From Planctomycetaceae bacterium (GTDB taxonomy: Bacteria; Planctomycetota; Planctomycetia; Planctomycetales; Planctomycetaceae), in the NCBI GenBank assembly GCA_002724315.1, contig PBOJ01000083.1, positions 1-54,404 on the forward strand: DNA of 54,404 bases. Reading direction: 5' to 3'. Below, one piece after another: positions 8,166-16,828 of the stretch (positions within the stretch are counted from its first letter, which is position 1; each line of letters starts with the position of its first letter). Under the pieces are notes generated by a model. The model made no database searches and had not been told where the DNA came from. It saw nothing but the letters and a program-made list of their open reading frames with translations. Both the position numbers and the translations under genes were made by a program.

Positions 8166-9110
8166 TCACGGCCTCATCCGACCTCCTGCGGAGAAATTGG
8201 TGATGTTGTCGGCGTCGTAGCCGGAGAGCGAGTCAACGTTTTCCGGGTCGTAAACTTCGTCAACACCGTAGGGACAGAGCGTGGTGGTCCCGTCGGGAAG
8301 AATTCTCTCGTGTGGCCCCATGCCCGGAGAGATGATCTGGAATGACTTGGCATTCCAGCGAGGCCCATTGGCACTCTGCCGATAGGGGAGATTCCGGTTC
8401 CAGATGCCGTTGGCCAATCCGACCTGGTGGTGAAACACCCAGCCCCCCTCGATGTCGTAACCGCGACCGCCGTTGCTGCTGAGGTAGAGGTAGGGAGCGG
8501 TCTGGTTGGTGAGGGTGTCGATGAATTCGGGGAACCCGTCCGGTCCGGGAACGACTTCGACGTCGACCAGGCGATTGGGATCGAACTCGAAGAACGGACC
8601 GTCACGGCTCTCGTCGATGTTGGCCGAGGAGACCCGCTGCAGGGGATTGGCGGGGTTCTTGGAGAAGCCCGTCATGAAGAACTTGCCGTTGGCGTCGCGG
8701 TTGGCCATGCCGCCCAGGAAGAAGACCAGGCACTCGGCTCCCGAGAGGTGGAATTCGTCGGCACTGTCGTTGTCGACGTTGATGTCCCGGGCGAGGTCGA
8801 AGCGGAAACGGGGCCAGATCCGATTGATCTTGCCTCGGTCCTCGGGGTGAGCGGCCCACCCGGCTGCGTTCTCGAACAGGTGCACGTGATCGGGAGGATC
8901 ACACCCGTACTTCGCCTTGAAGTCGGCGATGGCGTTTTCCAGTGAGTTGATCTCGACCTTGACGGCGGCCTCGTTGGTTCTCCGGATGATCCCACCCAGG
9001 ACGGGGACGAGGATCGCCGCCAGCATTCCGATGATCACGACCACCACCATGACCTCGACCAGGGTGAAGCCGCGGCCGGCGGGATTCTGCTTGTGTGGAT
9101 GGCAACGCAT
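8166..9110 (-). CDS. GspG-like (major) pseudopilin
   Basis: 314 residues. Leader MRCHPHKQNPAGRG, then FTLVEVMVVVVIIGMLAAIL; Glu at +5. The helix continues into RTNEAAVKVEINSLENAIADFKAKYG, closely matching the alpha1 region of GspG, and is followed by the CDPPD-type start of the globular part. GspG proteins are normally about 140 residues, so this one carries a C-terminal extension of about 170 residues. It follows the PilC/GspF gene by 24 bases and heads the pilin block, the usual place of the major pseudopilin. Unlike its neighbours it has no obvious DxNxNG loop pair. Monomers would be processed by a prepilin peptidase not encoded here. Confidence 0.88.
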   Translation of the reverse strand: MRCHPHKQNPAGRGFTLVEVMVVVVIIGMLAAILVPVLGGIIRRTNEAAVKVEINSLENAIADFKAKYGCDPPDHVHLFENAAGWAAHPEDRGKINRIWPRFRFDLARDINVDNDSADEFHLSGAECLVFFLGGMANRDANGKFFMTGFSKNPANPLQRVSSANIDESRDGPFFEFDPNRLVDVEVVPGPDGFPEFIDTLTNQTAPYLYLSSNGGRGYDIEGGWVFHHQVGLANGIWNRNLPYRQSANGPRWNAKSFQIISPGMGPHERILPDGTTTLCPYGVDEVYDPENVDSLSGYDADNITNFSAGGRMRP

Positions 9111-9134
9111 CGTGGGGAATCTCCGGTGGCCCGC

Positions 9135-10388
9135 TCAGGAAAGCTCGTTGAGCAGTTTGACCAGTGGCATGAACAGGGCGATGACGATGAAGCCGACAAT
9201 CAGTCCGAGTACGACGACCATGATCGGTTCGAGCATGCTGATCAGGCCGTCGACGGCCACGGCCACTTCCTCGTCGTAGACCTCGGCCACCTTGTACATC
9301 ATCGTGTCCAGGGCCCCGGTCTCCTCGCCGACGTCCACCATGTTGACCACGATGTCGTCGACGATCCTCGCCTCGCGCAGCGGGACCGCGATCGCTTCGC
9401 CTTCGCGGATTGCCGAGTGGATGTTGTCAAAGGCCCGCTTGAAGACCGAGTTGCCCGCGGTGTCGCGGGCGATCGTTAATGCTTCCAGGATCGGGACCCC
9501 CGAGGCGATTAACGTGCCCAGTGTGCGCATTGTCCTCGCAACGGTGGATTTCTGGATGATGTTGCCCATTAACGGGATCTTCAGCGCTATCCAGTCGACG
9601 ATGAACGCACCGGTCTTGTTCTTTTTGATCAGCTTGATCATCAGTATGAAGGCGACAGGTGTGACCCCCAGCACCCACCAGTACGTGGCGAACCAGTCGC
9701 TGGCGTTGAGCAGCAGGATGGTGATGTCGGGCAGGTCGACGTCGAAGCCTTCGAAGATCTTCTTGAACTTCGGGATGATGAAAATCATGATGCCCGAGAC
9801 GATGATGATCGCGACGCTGATCACCGCGATCGGATAGATCATCGCTCCGACGACCTTCCGCTTCAGGCTCTGGGCGCGTTCCTTGAACTCGGCGAGCCGC
9901 TGGAGAATCACTTCCAGGGCCCCGCCGGCCTCACCCGCCTTGACCATGTTGACGTAGAGGTCGTCGAAAGCCTTGGGATGCTTGGCCATCGCTTCGGAAA
10001 GCGTGGAGCCACCCTCGATTTCCTCGATCACGCCGCTGAGGGAGTACTTCAGCGGTCCGGGCTTGGCCTGGCCTTCGAGAATCGTGAGGCTGCGGAGAAT
10101 GGGGAGTCCCGCGTCCTGGAGTGTGGAGAGCTGCCGGGTGAAGGTGCACAACTGCTTGGCACGGACCTTGCCGAACGAGAACCCGCCCTTCTTCTTTTTC
10201 TTGGCGGCCGGCTTCTTGGCATCCTTGTCCTTCTTCTTCTTCTTTTTCCGCCCCTCCTCGGTGATCTTCGTGACGAACAGGTCCTGGTCACGGATCAGCT
10301 GCTGGGCTTCGGCTTCGGACTCGGCGTCGATTGTCCCGGTGACTTCGGCACCGCTGTGGTCCATCGCCTCGTATTTGTAGTTGGCCAT
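9135..10388 (-). CDS. pilC: PilC/GspF inner-membrane platform protein
   Basis: 417 residues, the usual length. It starts MANYKYEAMDHSGAEVTGTI, the standard opening of the family, and contains two GspF domains with motifs FTRQLSTLQDAGLPILRSL and RTLGTLIASGVPILEALTIA, plus three to four hydrophobic membrane segments, the last near the C-terminus (PIMVVVLGLIVGFIVIALFMP). In pili and type II secretion this protein links the cytoplasmic ATPases to pilin assembly. Unusual: a strongly basic insertion at residues 47-67 (runs of six and five lysines) between the N-terminal segment and the first cytoplasmic GspF domain. The gene lies 9 bases after the PilB/GspE gene. Confidence 0.95.
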   Translation of the reverse strand: MANYKYEAMDHSGAEVTGTIDAESEAEAQQLIRDQDLFVTKITEEGRKKKKKKDKDAKKPAAKKKKKGGFSFGKVRAKQLCTFTRQLSTLQDAGLPILRSLTILEGQAKPGPLKYSLSGVIEEIEGGSTLSEAMAKHPKAFDDLYVNMVKAGEAGGALEVILQRLAEFKERAQSLKRKVVGAMIYPIAVISVAIIIVSGIMIFIIPKFKKIFEGFDVDLPDITILLLNASDWFATYWWVLGVTPVAFILMIKLIKKNKTGAFIVDWIALKIPLMGNIIQKSTVARTMRTLGTLIASGVPILEALTIARDTAGNSVFKRAFDNIHSAIREGEAIAVPLREARIVDDIVVNMVDVGEETGALDTMMYKVAEVYDEEVAVAVDGLISMLEPIMVVVLGLIVGFIVIALFMPLVKLLNELS

Positions 10389-10397
10389 CGTGATGTC

Positions 10398-12107
10398 CTA
10401 TTCCACGTCCTCAAGCACGGTCTCTCGGACGATCTCGTCGATCGTCGTGATCCCGTCGAAGATCAATTTCAGCCCGGCTTCCCGCAGGGTGGTCATTCCC
10501 TGGGTGCGGGCCACGTTGCGGATTTCGTCGGTGGAGGCGTCGCCGGTGACCATGTCGCGGATTTCGTCGGTGATGTCCAGCAGTTCGTAGAGTCCGACCC
10601 GGCCCTTGTAGCCGCCGTTGTTGCAGCGGGCACATCCCTTGCCGTAGTAGAACTTGTACTCCCGGGCCTGCTCGATGGGCAGTTGCAGTTCCATCAGCAG
10701 TTCGTCGGATGGCTCGAACTCGGTCCGGCACTCGGTGCAGATCCGTCGGACCAGCCGCTGGGCCAGGATGCATTCGACCGTGGCGGTGATCAGGAACGGC
10801 GGGACCCCCATGTCGCGGAGCCGCGTGATGCTCGATGGGGCGTCGTTGGTGTGGAGAGTGCTGAAGACCAGGTGGCCGGTCAGGGCGCTCTGCACGGCGA
10901 TCTCGGCCGTCTCGTAGTCCCGGATCTCGCCGACCAGGATCTGGTCGGGGTCGTGCCGCAGGATCGCCCGCAGCACGTTGGCGAAGGTCACCTCGATGTC
11001 GGGGTTGACCGGCACCTGGACCAGCCCGTCGATGTCGTACTCGACCGGATCCTCGGTCGTGATGATCTTGGTCTCGATGTCGTTGAGTTCCGACAGGGCA
11101 CTGTAGAGCGTGGTGGTCTTGCCGCTGCCGGTGGGTCCGGTGACCAGGCAGATCCCGTTGGGACGCTTGATCATCGTGCGGAAGCGGCTCAGGGTGTTGG
11201 GGTCCATGCCGATCTTGTTGAGGTCGAGCGAAACCACGGTGCGGTCGAGCACCCGGCAGACGATCGCCTCGCCGAACATCGTCGGCAGCACGCTGACCCG
11301 CAGGTCGACCGGGTTGCCCCCGACGTTCAACTCGATCCGCCCGTCCTGCGGCAGCCGTCTCTCGGCGATGTCCAGCTCGGCCATCACCTTGATCCGGGTG
11401 GTGACCGCATTGGCCAGGTGGCGGGGCGGGGGGACCATCTCGTAGAGCACGCCGTCGGCACGGACACGGATCTTGAACTCGTCCTCGAACGGTTCGAAAT
11501 GGACGTCGCTGGCCTGGTCCTTGATCGCCAGCAGCAGCACCATGTTGACCAGCTTGCGGATCGGCGTCGAGTTGACCAGTTCGTCCTCGCTGCCGATGTC
11601 GTGCTTGCCGGCGAGGATGTCGAATTCCTCGTCGTCATCGGTCAGTTCGCCGAGCACGTCCTCGATCGAGTCCTCCCGGTCGGCGTAGTGCTGCGAGATG
11701 CCCTCCTCGACATCCTGCATGTTCGAGACCGCGCCCCGGACATCGAAACCGAGAAAGTTGCGGAGATCGTCGAGGGCGGCGACGTTGTGCGGGTCGCCCA
11801 TCGCGACGGTCAGGACCTCGTTCTTCAGCGAGATCGGCACGATCTTGTAGATCTCGGCCATCGTCTGCGGCACCAGCTCCAGCACCTTCGGCGGGATGGT
11901 GGTCTCGCGGAGATTGACGACCGGCATCCCCCACTGTTCGGCCAACGCCTCGGTCACCAGTTCGTCGGTGACCAGTTCGAGCCGGACCGCGACCTGTCCG
12001 AGCACCTCGCCGGGAGACTGTTTCTGTTCTTCGAGCACGTCCCAGAGCTGGTCCTCGGTGAGGTAGCCCAGGTCGACCAGGATCTGTCCGATGCGTCGTG
12101 TGGCCAT
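10398..12107 (-). CDS. PilB/GspE-family assembly ATPase (copy adjacent to pilC)
   Basis: 569 residues. N-terminal GspE_N-type domain (about residues 1-150), an acidic linker (ELTDDDEEFDIL), then the ATPase core with Walker A GPTGSGKTTTL near residue 325, Walker B-type ILVGEIRD, and the LHTND box. A zinc-binding tetracysteine is present in CTECR and CARCN, typical of PilB/GspE and absent from PilT. It powers pilin or pseudopilin polymerisation from the cytoplasmic face of PilC. A second copy is encoded upstream at 13430-15130. No clear ribosome-binding site precedes ATG 12107. Confidence 0.93.
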   Translation of the reverse strand: MATRRIGQILVDLGYLTEDQLWDVLEEQKQSPGEVLGQVAVRLELVTDELVTEALAEQWGMPVVNLRETTIPPKVLELVPQTMAEIYKIVPISLKNEVLTVAMGDPHNVAALDDLRNFLGFDVRGAVSNMQDVEEGISQHYADREDSIEDVLGELTDDDEEFDILAGKHDIGSEDELVNSTPIRKLVNMVLLLAIKDQASDVHFEPFEDEFKIRVRADGVLYEMVPPPRHLANAVTTRIKVMAELDIAERRLPQDGRIELNVGGNPVDLRVSVLPTMFGEAIVCRVLDRTVVSLDLNKIGMDPNTLSRFRTMIKRPNGICLVTGPTGSGKTTTLYSALSELNDIETKIITTEDPVEYDIDGLVQVPVNPDIEVTFANVLRAILRHDPDQILVGEIRDYETAEIAVQSALTGHLVFSTLHTNDAPSSITRLRDMGVPPFLITATVECILAQRLVRRICTECRTEFEPSDELLMELQLPIEQAREYKFYYGKGCARCNNGGYKGRVGLYELLDITDEIRDMVTGDASTDEIRNVARTQGMTTLREAGLKLIFDGITTIDEIVRETVLEDVE

Positions 12108-12156
12108 GGCGGTTCAGCAGAATGGTGGGGTAGAGGGTTCCGGAACGGTGCGTTTC

Positions 12157-13287
12157 CTAGAAGTCGTCCTCGTCCTCGTCATCATCGAAGAACTCGTCGT
12201 CGTCGGACATCTGGCCCTTCTTGGCGAGGTTGATGCGGTGGACCAGTTCGTCGGGCAGGTTGGATTTCATGATCACGTCCTGTTCCTCGCACAGACCGTT
12301 CTTCCAGAGTGTGAAGAGGTGATCGTCGAGCAACTGCATGCCGTATTTCCGCCCGGTCTGGATCGACGAGTTGATCCGGAAGGTCTTGCCCTCGCGGATC
12401 AGGTTCTGGATCGCCGGAGTGAGTACCAGCAGCTCGTAGGCGGCGACGCGTCCCTTGGGAATCTTGTGCAGCAGCTGCTGGCTGAGGATCCCGATCAGGG
12501 CGGTGGAGAGCTGCACGCGGATCTGCTCCTGCTGGTTGGACGGGAAGGCGTCGATGATCCGGTTGACTGTTCCCTGGGCCCCGGTGGTGTGCAGGGTGCC
12601 GAAGACGACGTGACCGGTCTCGGCCGCGGTGATCGCACTCTCGATTGTTTCCAGGTCCCGCATCTCGCCGACCAGGATCACATCCGGGTCCATCCGCAAG
12701 GCCCTCCGCAGGGCCTCGGCAAACGAGGGGACGTCGACACCGATCGCCCGCTGGTTGATCGTGCACTTCTTGTGCTGGTGGTAATACTCGATCGGATCTT
12801 CCAGCGTGATCACGTGGTGATCCATCGTGTCGTTCATGTGGTTGATCATGCTGGCCAGCGTCGTCGTCTTGCCGCTGCCGGTCGGGCCGGTGACCAGGAA
12901 CAGGCCACGGGGACGCTCCAGCAGCTTCTGGATCGGCTCGGACGGCAGGCCCAGTTGCTCGAAGGTCAGGAACAGGTTGGGGATCTGGCGGAGCACCATC
13001 CCGATGTCACCGCGCTGCTTGAAGACTGCCACCCGGAAACGGGCCTTGTCGCCGAAGGCGAAGCCGAAGTCGGTCCCGCCCACCTCCTGCAGTTCCTGCT
13101 GGTTTCGCTCGGGTGTGATGCTCTTCATCAAACCGACCATGTCGTCGTTGTCGAGAACCTTCGTCTCCAACTGGACCATGCGGCCGTCGAGCCGCACGAC
13201 AGGCGGTTGCTTGGTCGTGAGGTGCAGGTCACTGACGCCCTCGCGGACCACGGTCTCGAGCAACTTGTCGATCTGAAGTGTCGCCAT
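12157..13287 (-). CDS. pilT: PilT-type twitching/retraction ATPase
   Basis: 376 residues. Walker A at residues 134-141 (GPTGSGKT), Walker B-type ILVGEMRD near 204-211, the TLHTTGA box and the C-terminal AIQNLIREGK signature, which matches the AIRNLIRE motif needed for pilus retraction. It lacks the tetracysteine of PilB. An oddity is the acidic C-terminal tail (SDDDEFFDDDEDEDDF), opposite in charge to the lysine-rich insertion in PilC of the same operon. A GAGG/AAGG ribosome-binding region precedes ATG 13287. Presence of PilT argues for a dynamic type IV pilus or DNA-uptake pilus rather than a pure type II secretion system. Confidence 0.95.
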   Translation of the reverse strand: MATLQIDKLLETVVREGVSDLHLTTKQPPVVRLDGRMVQLETKVLDNDDMVGLMKSITPERNQQELQEVGGTDFGFAFGDKARFRVAVFKQRGDIGMVLRQIPNLFLTFEQLGLPSEPIQKLLERPRGLFLVTGPTGSGKTTTLASMINHMNDTMDHHVITLEDPIEYYHQHKKCTINQRAIGVDVPSFAEALRRALRMDPDVILVGEMRDLETIESAITAAETGHVVFGTLHTTGAQGTVNRIIDAFPSNQQEQIRVQLSTALIGILSQQLLHKIPKGRVAAYELLVLTPAIQNLIREGKTFRINSSIQTGRKYGMQLLDDHLFTLWKNGLCEEQDVIMKSNLPDELVHRINLAKKGQMSDDDEFFDDDEDEDDF

Positions 13288-13429
13288 CGCCTTTCCTCTG
13301 ATTCACCGACCGTCAACAGCGGTGACGACCCATTGTTCGCCACCATCGTCGACGGCTCAAGAAAACGTATCAATCCACTCTTCGTGCCCGGCCACCTGTC
13401 GGCAGTGGACCGGACGATTCTCCTCGTCG

Positions 13430-15130
13430 CTAATGCCCACCACGTTCCAGGCGATGTGCCTCCGAGAGGCTCGTGATACCTTCAAGCACCTTGTCTGACG
13501 CGTCTTCGACCAGTGTCTTCATTCCCAGCAACCGGGCTTGGCGGCGGAGATGCTGGGAGGGTTCGCGACGGAACGTCATCTCCCGCAGCGTCGAATTCAT
13601 CGTCATCAACTCGAAAACGGCCTTCCGGCCACGGAAACCGGTGTGTTGGCAATGCGAACAGCCGGCTCCCCGCATGAAATTCGCCTCCGACAACTGCTCC
13701 TCGGTGTAGGAGAAATGCTCCAGCTCGGTCGGATCAGGATCGTAAGGCTCGGCACACTTGGGACAAATCCCCCGCACCAGCCGCTGGGCCATCACCGCCA
13801 TCAGGCTCGACGCCACAAGAAACGGTTGCACTCCGATATCCACCAGGCGTGTAATGGAACTGGGCGCATCGTTCGTATGTAGTGTACTGAAAACCAAGTG
13901 TCCGGTCAAAGAGGCCTGGATCGCCATCTCCGCGGTCTCCAGATCGCGAATTTCTCCGACAAGGATGACATTTGGTGCCTGGCGGAGCATGGACTTGATG
14001 ATCGATGCGAAAGTGAATCCGATGCTCGATCTCACCTCGACCTGGTTGATACCGGGCAACATGTATTCGACCGGATCCTCGGCGGTGATGATCTTGCGAT
14101 CGGGCCGGTTGAGTTCCCCGAGTGCTGAGTAGAGAGTGGTAGTTTTTCCGCTTCCGGTGGGGCCGGTGACCAGGAAAATCCCGTTGGGGCGTCGGATGAT
14201 GTTCTGGAACGTGCGGTAGTTTTCTTCGGAGAAGCCGAGGTTGCGGATACCGATCTTGATACTGTCCCGGTCGAGAATCCGCATCACGACCGCCTGGCCC
14301 CAGTTGGTTGGCAGGATGCTGACCCGCAGGTCGATGTCCTTGCCGCCGCCACGGGTCTTGATCCGGCCATCCTGTGGTCGCCGTTTTTCGGCAATGTCCA
14401 TCCGGGCCATGATCTTGATACGCGAAACAATGGCTCCCAGCAGCCGCCTGGGCGGGCTGTCCCGTTCCACCAGTACCCCGTCGATGCGGTATCGCACCCG
14501 GACGCGGTCTTCGAACGGCTCGACGTGGATGTCGCTGGCCCGCATGGTCACCGCTTCGGAGATGATCAGGTCGACCAGGCGAATGATCGGGGCACTGTCG
14601 TCGTCACCCTCGGCCATCGTCTCGGCTTCGGTGATTTCGGTCTGCGTGAAATCGATCGCTGTCTCGGTGAATTCCTGCAGCATCGAGTCAACCGACTCGG
14701 TTTCGCTCTGCCCGTAATGCCGGTTGATCGCCGTCTGGATCGCGTCCTCGGGTGCGACGGCGACGTTGATTTCGCGGTTGAGGATGAACCGCAGCTTGTC
14801 GAGCACCTCGAAGTTCATCGGGTCGCCGATCGCCACGACCAGGTTCTCGCCATCCAGCGCGATCGGGATCACCAGGTGCTCCCGGGCGACGCTCTCGGGG
14901 ACCATTTCGATCACCCCCGGCTGGATTTCGGCACCCTCGAGATTGATGAAGTCGAACCCGAACTCGGCGGCCTGCAACGCACCGAGTTCACTGCTGGTGA
15001 CGTAGTCGAGCTTGACGAGAGCTTCCTCGGTCTTGATTCCGAGTTCCGACGCCATTTGCTCGGCATCAGTCAATTGGGACTGACTGATGGATCCGTCGGT
15101 GACCAGTTTTTCGAGCCAGTTGGCGGCCAT
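13430..15130 (-). CDS. PilB/GspE-family assembly ATPase (first gene of the operon)
   Basis: 566 residues from ATG 15130 (MAANWLEKLVTDGSISQSQL); an in-frame extension to 15238 has no family-like sequence. N-terminal GspE_N domain, then Walker A GPTGSGKTTTL near residue 322, ILVGEIRDLETAE and FSTLHTND motifs. The zinc tetracysteine is present as CPKC and CSHC. It is paralogous to the ATPase at 10398-12107 and separated from pilT by 142 bases without recognisable genes. Having two PilB-type motors plus PilT in one operon suggests either two substrate pilin sets or a hetero-motor; sequence alone cannot decide. Confidence 0.92.
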   Translation of the reverse strand: MAANWLEKLVTDGSISQSQLTDAEQMASELGIKTEEALVKLDYVTSSELGALQAAEFGFDFINLEGAEIQPGVIEMVPESVAREHLVIPIALDGENLVVAIGDPMNFEVLDKLRFILNREINVAVAPEDAIQTAINRHYGQSETESVDSMLQEFTETAIDFTQTEITEAETMAEGDDDSAPIIRLVDLIISEAVTMRASDIHVEPFEDRVRVRYRIDGVLVERDSPPRRLLGAIVSRIKIMARMDIAEKRRPQDGRIKTRGGGKDIDLRVSILPTNWGQAVVMRILDRDSIKIGIRNLGFSEENYRTFQNIIRRPNGIFLVTGPTGSGKTTTLYSALGELNRPDRKIITAEDPVEYMLPGINQVEVRSSIGFTFASIIKSMLRQAPNVILVGEIRDLETAEMAIQASLTGHLVFSTLHTNDAPSSITRLVDIGVQPFLVASSLMAVMAQRLVRGICPKCAEPYDPDPTELEHFSYTEEQLSEANFMRGAGCSHCQHTGFRGRKAVFELMTMNSTLREMTFRREPSQHLRRQARLLGMKTLVEDASDKVLEGITSLSEAHRLERGGH

Positions 15131-15309
15131 CGTGGTATCTCTGAGGCGAGTGTCCGATTGGAATTGGAGGAGGCATCCGCCCGACGGCGCGCAGAGCTTT
15201 CCCCTTGGAATCATGCGTCGGTATCGAGAGGGTGTCAAGTTCGCTGTCCGATCCGATCGACCGCTACAAATTGCCTCAATTGCCCCGGTTGAGGACGATT
15301 GACCGCGGG

Positions 15310-15339
15310 TTGCCGTTCCGAGTCCCGGTCCCCTAGAAT
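15310..15339 (+). promoter_or_regulatory. Sigma-70-type promoter for tRNA-Ala
   Basis: TTGCCG at 15310-15315, an 18-base spacer, and TAGAAT at 15334-15339. Transcription would start about 5 to 7 bases before the tRNA 5' end at 15352. Confidence 0.6.
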
Positions 15340-15351
15340 GGTTCGCTTCCC

Positions 15352-15424
15352 GGGGCGGTAGCTCAGCTGGGAGAGCGCTGCGTTCGCAATGCAGAGGTCG
15401 GGGGTTCGAGTCCCCTCCGCTCCA
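15352..15424 (+). tRNA. tRNA-Ala (anticodon CGC)
   Basis: 73-nt cloverleaf: acceptor stem GGGGCGG/CCGCTCC with A73 discriminator, D-arm GCTCAGCTGGGAGAGC, anticodon stem CTGCG/TGCAG with loop TTCGCAA (anticodon CGC, reads GCG codons), T-arm GGGGG TTCGAGT CCCCT. The acceptor contains the G3:U70 wobble pair, the alanyl-tRNA synthetase identity element. CCA is not encoded. The CGC isoacceptor suits a high-GC genome. Confidence 0.97.
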
Positions 15425-15513
15425 CTCCGTTTTCTCTACTCGCCCGAATCGTCGTGCGGCGGGTAGCGGACCGGGCCGTAGCCCGCCCTGCTCTCTCGGC
15501 TCCCAGGCAACTC

Positions 15514-16809
15514 ATGACCACCATCACCGGTTTCACCGTTCGCGACGTTCGTTTCCCGACCTCCGAGCACCTCGACGGCTCGGACGCGATGAATCCCGAT
15601 CCCGACTACTCGGCCGCCGTTGTTGTCCTGGAAACCGATCATCCCGACGGACACTCCGGCCATGGGATGGCCTTCACGATCGGTCGTGGCAACCAGTTGT
15701 GTTGCCTGGCGATCGAGGCGATTGCCGAGAAGGTCGTCGGGCTCACTCTCGAGGAGATCACCTCCGACATGGCCGGTTACTGGCGTTTGTTGACCGGTGA
15801 CAGCCAGCTCCGCTGGATCGGACCCGAAAAAGGCAGCGTGCACATGGCCACCGCCGCGGTGGTCAATGCGACCTGGGATCTGTGGGGCAAGAGCCGCGGT
15901 CTGCCGGTGTGGCGACTGGTTTGTGAATTGACTCCCGAGGAGCAGGTCGGGTTGATCGATTTCCGTTACATCACCGACGCGCTGACTCCCGACCAGGCAC
16001 TGGAGATTCTTCAGCGAAACGAGCCAACCCGGCAGCAGCGGATCGACGAGATGCTCGAACGCGGGTTCCCCACTTACACCACCTCGGCTGGCTGGCTCGG
16101 TTACCCCGACGACAAGCTCCGGCGACTCTGCCAAGAGATGACCGCTCGTGGCTGGTCGCATTTCAAGATCAAGGTCGGCGGTTCGCTGGAAGATGACATC
16201 CGCCGGTGCCGGATTGTCCGCGAGGAAATTGGCCCGGAACGCAAGCTGATGCTCGATGCCAACCAGGTCTGGGACGTTCCCGATGCGATCGCCTGGATGG
16301 AGTCGCTGGCCGAGTTCGAGCCATGGTTCATCGAGGAACCGACCAGTCCGGATGACATCCTGGGTTACGCCGCGATCGCCCGGGCCGTGGATCCGATCAA
16401 GGTGGCCGGCGGCGAGGCCTGCCAGAACCGTGTGACCTTCAAGCAGATGATGCAGTCGGGCGGACTGGGCGTCTGCCAGATCGACAGCTGCCGACTGGGC
16501 GGGGTCAACGAGGTGATGGCGGTGCAGTTGCTGGCCGCCCAGTTCGACATTCCCGTCTGCCCGCACGCTGGAGGAGTGGGATTGTGTGAGCACGTCCAGC
16601 ACCTGGCACTGATCGACTACATCTGCATCGGCGCGTCGCTGGAGAACCGGCTCGCCGAGTATTCCGATCATCTCCACGAACATTTCGTCTATCCGCTCGA
16701 GATGCGAGACGGCTGCTACGTGCCTCCGGAGGCGCCCGGATACAGCACCGAAATGAAGGCCGAATCGCTGGACAAGTACGAGTTCCCGGGCGGCTCGGCC
16801 TGGAGTTGA
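15514..16809 (+). CDS. fucD: L-fuconate dehydratase (enolase superfamily)
   Basis: 431 residues from ATG 15514. Enolase-superfamily fold: N-terminal capping domain with the FucD-type block DVRFPTSEHLDGSDAMNPDP (residues 11-30), then the barrel. Acid/base K218-x-K220 (FKIKVGG), metal ligands D248, E274 and E301, and H351 (CPHAGGVGLCEH) are all present, at the positions I recall for the characterised Xanthomonas enzyme. The reaction dehydrates L-fuconate to 2-keto-3-deoxy-L-fuconate in L-fucose catabolism; it is cytoplasmic (no signal peptide). Alternative substrates among related sugar acids cannot be excluded. The next gene begins 19 bases downstream. No other fucose-pathway gene is adjacent. 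Confidence 0.88.
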   Translation: MTTITGFTVRDVRFPTSEHLDGSDAMNPDPDYSAAVVVLETDHPDGHSGHGMAFTIGRGNQLCCLAIEAIAEKVVGLTLEEITSDMAGYWRLLTGDSQLRWIGPEKGSVHMATAAVVNATWDLWGKSRGLPVWRLVCELTPEEQVGLIDFRYITDALTPDQALEILQRNEPTRQQRIDEMLERGFPTYTTSAGWLGYPDDKLRRLCQEMTARGWSHFKIKVGGSLEDDIRRCRIVREEIGPERKLMLDANQVWDVPDAIAWMESLAEFEPWFIEEPTSPDDILGYAAIARAVDPIKVAGGEACQNRVTFKQMMQSGGLGVCQIDSCRLGGVNEVMAVQLLAAQFDIPVCPHAGGVGLCEHVQHLALIDYICIGASLENRLAEYSDHLHEHFVYPLEMRDGCYVPPEAPGYSTEMKAESLDKYEFPGGSAWS

Positions 16810-16828
16810 ACATCCCGGAGCCCCTGCG

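Noticed and set aside
9978-12233. Plus-strand open frame of 751 codons opposite pilC and the PilB gene
   Set aside because: The sequence is His/Asp/Val/Gly-rich in the way of antisense translations; the minus strand has clear ATPase motifs.
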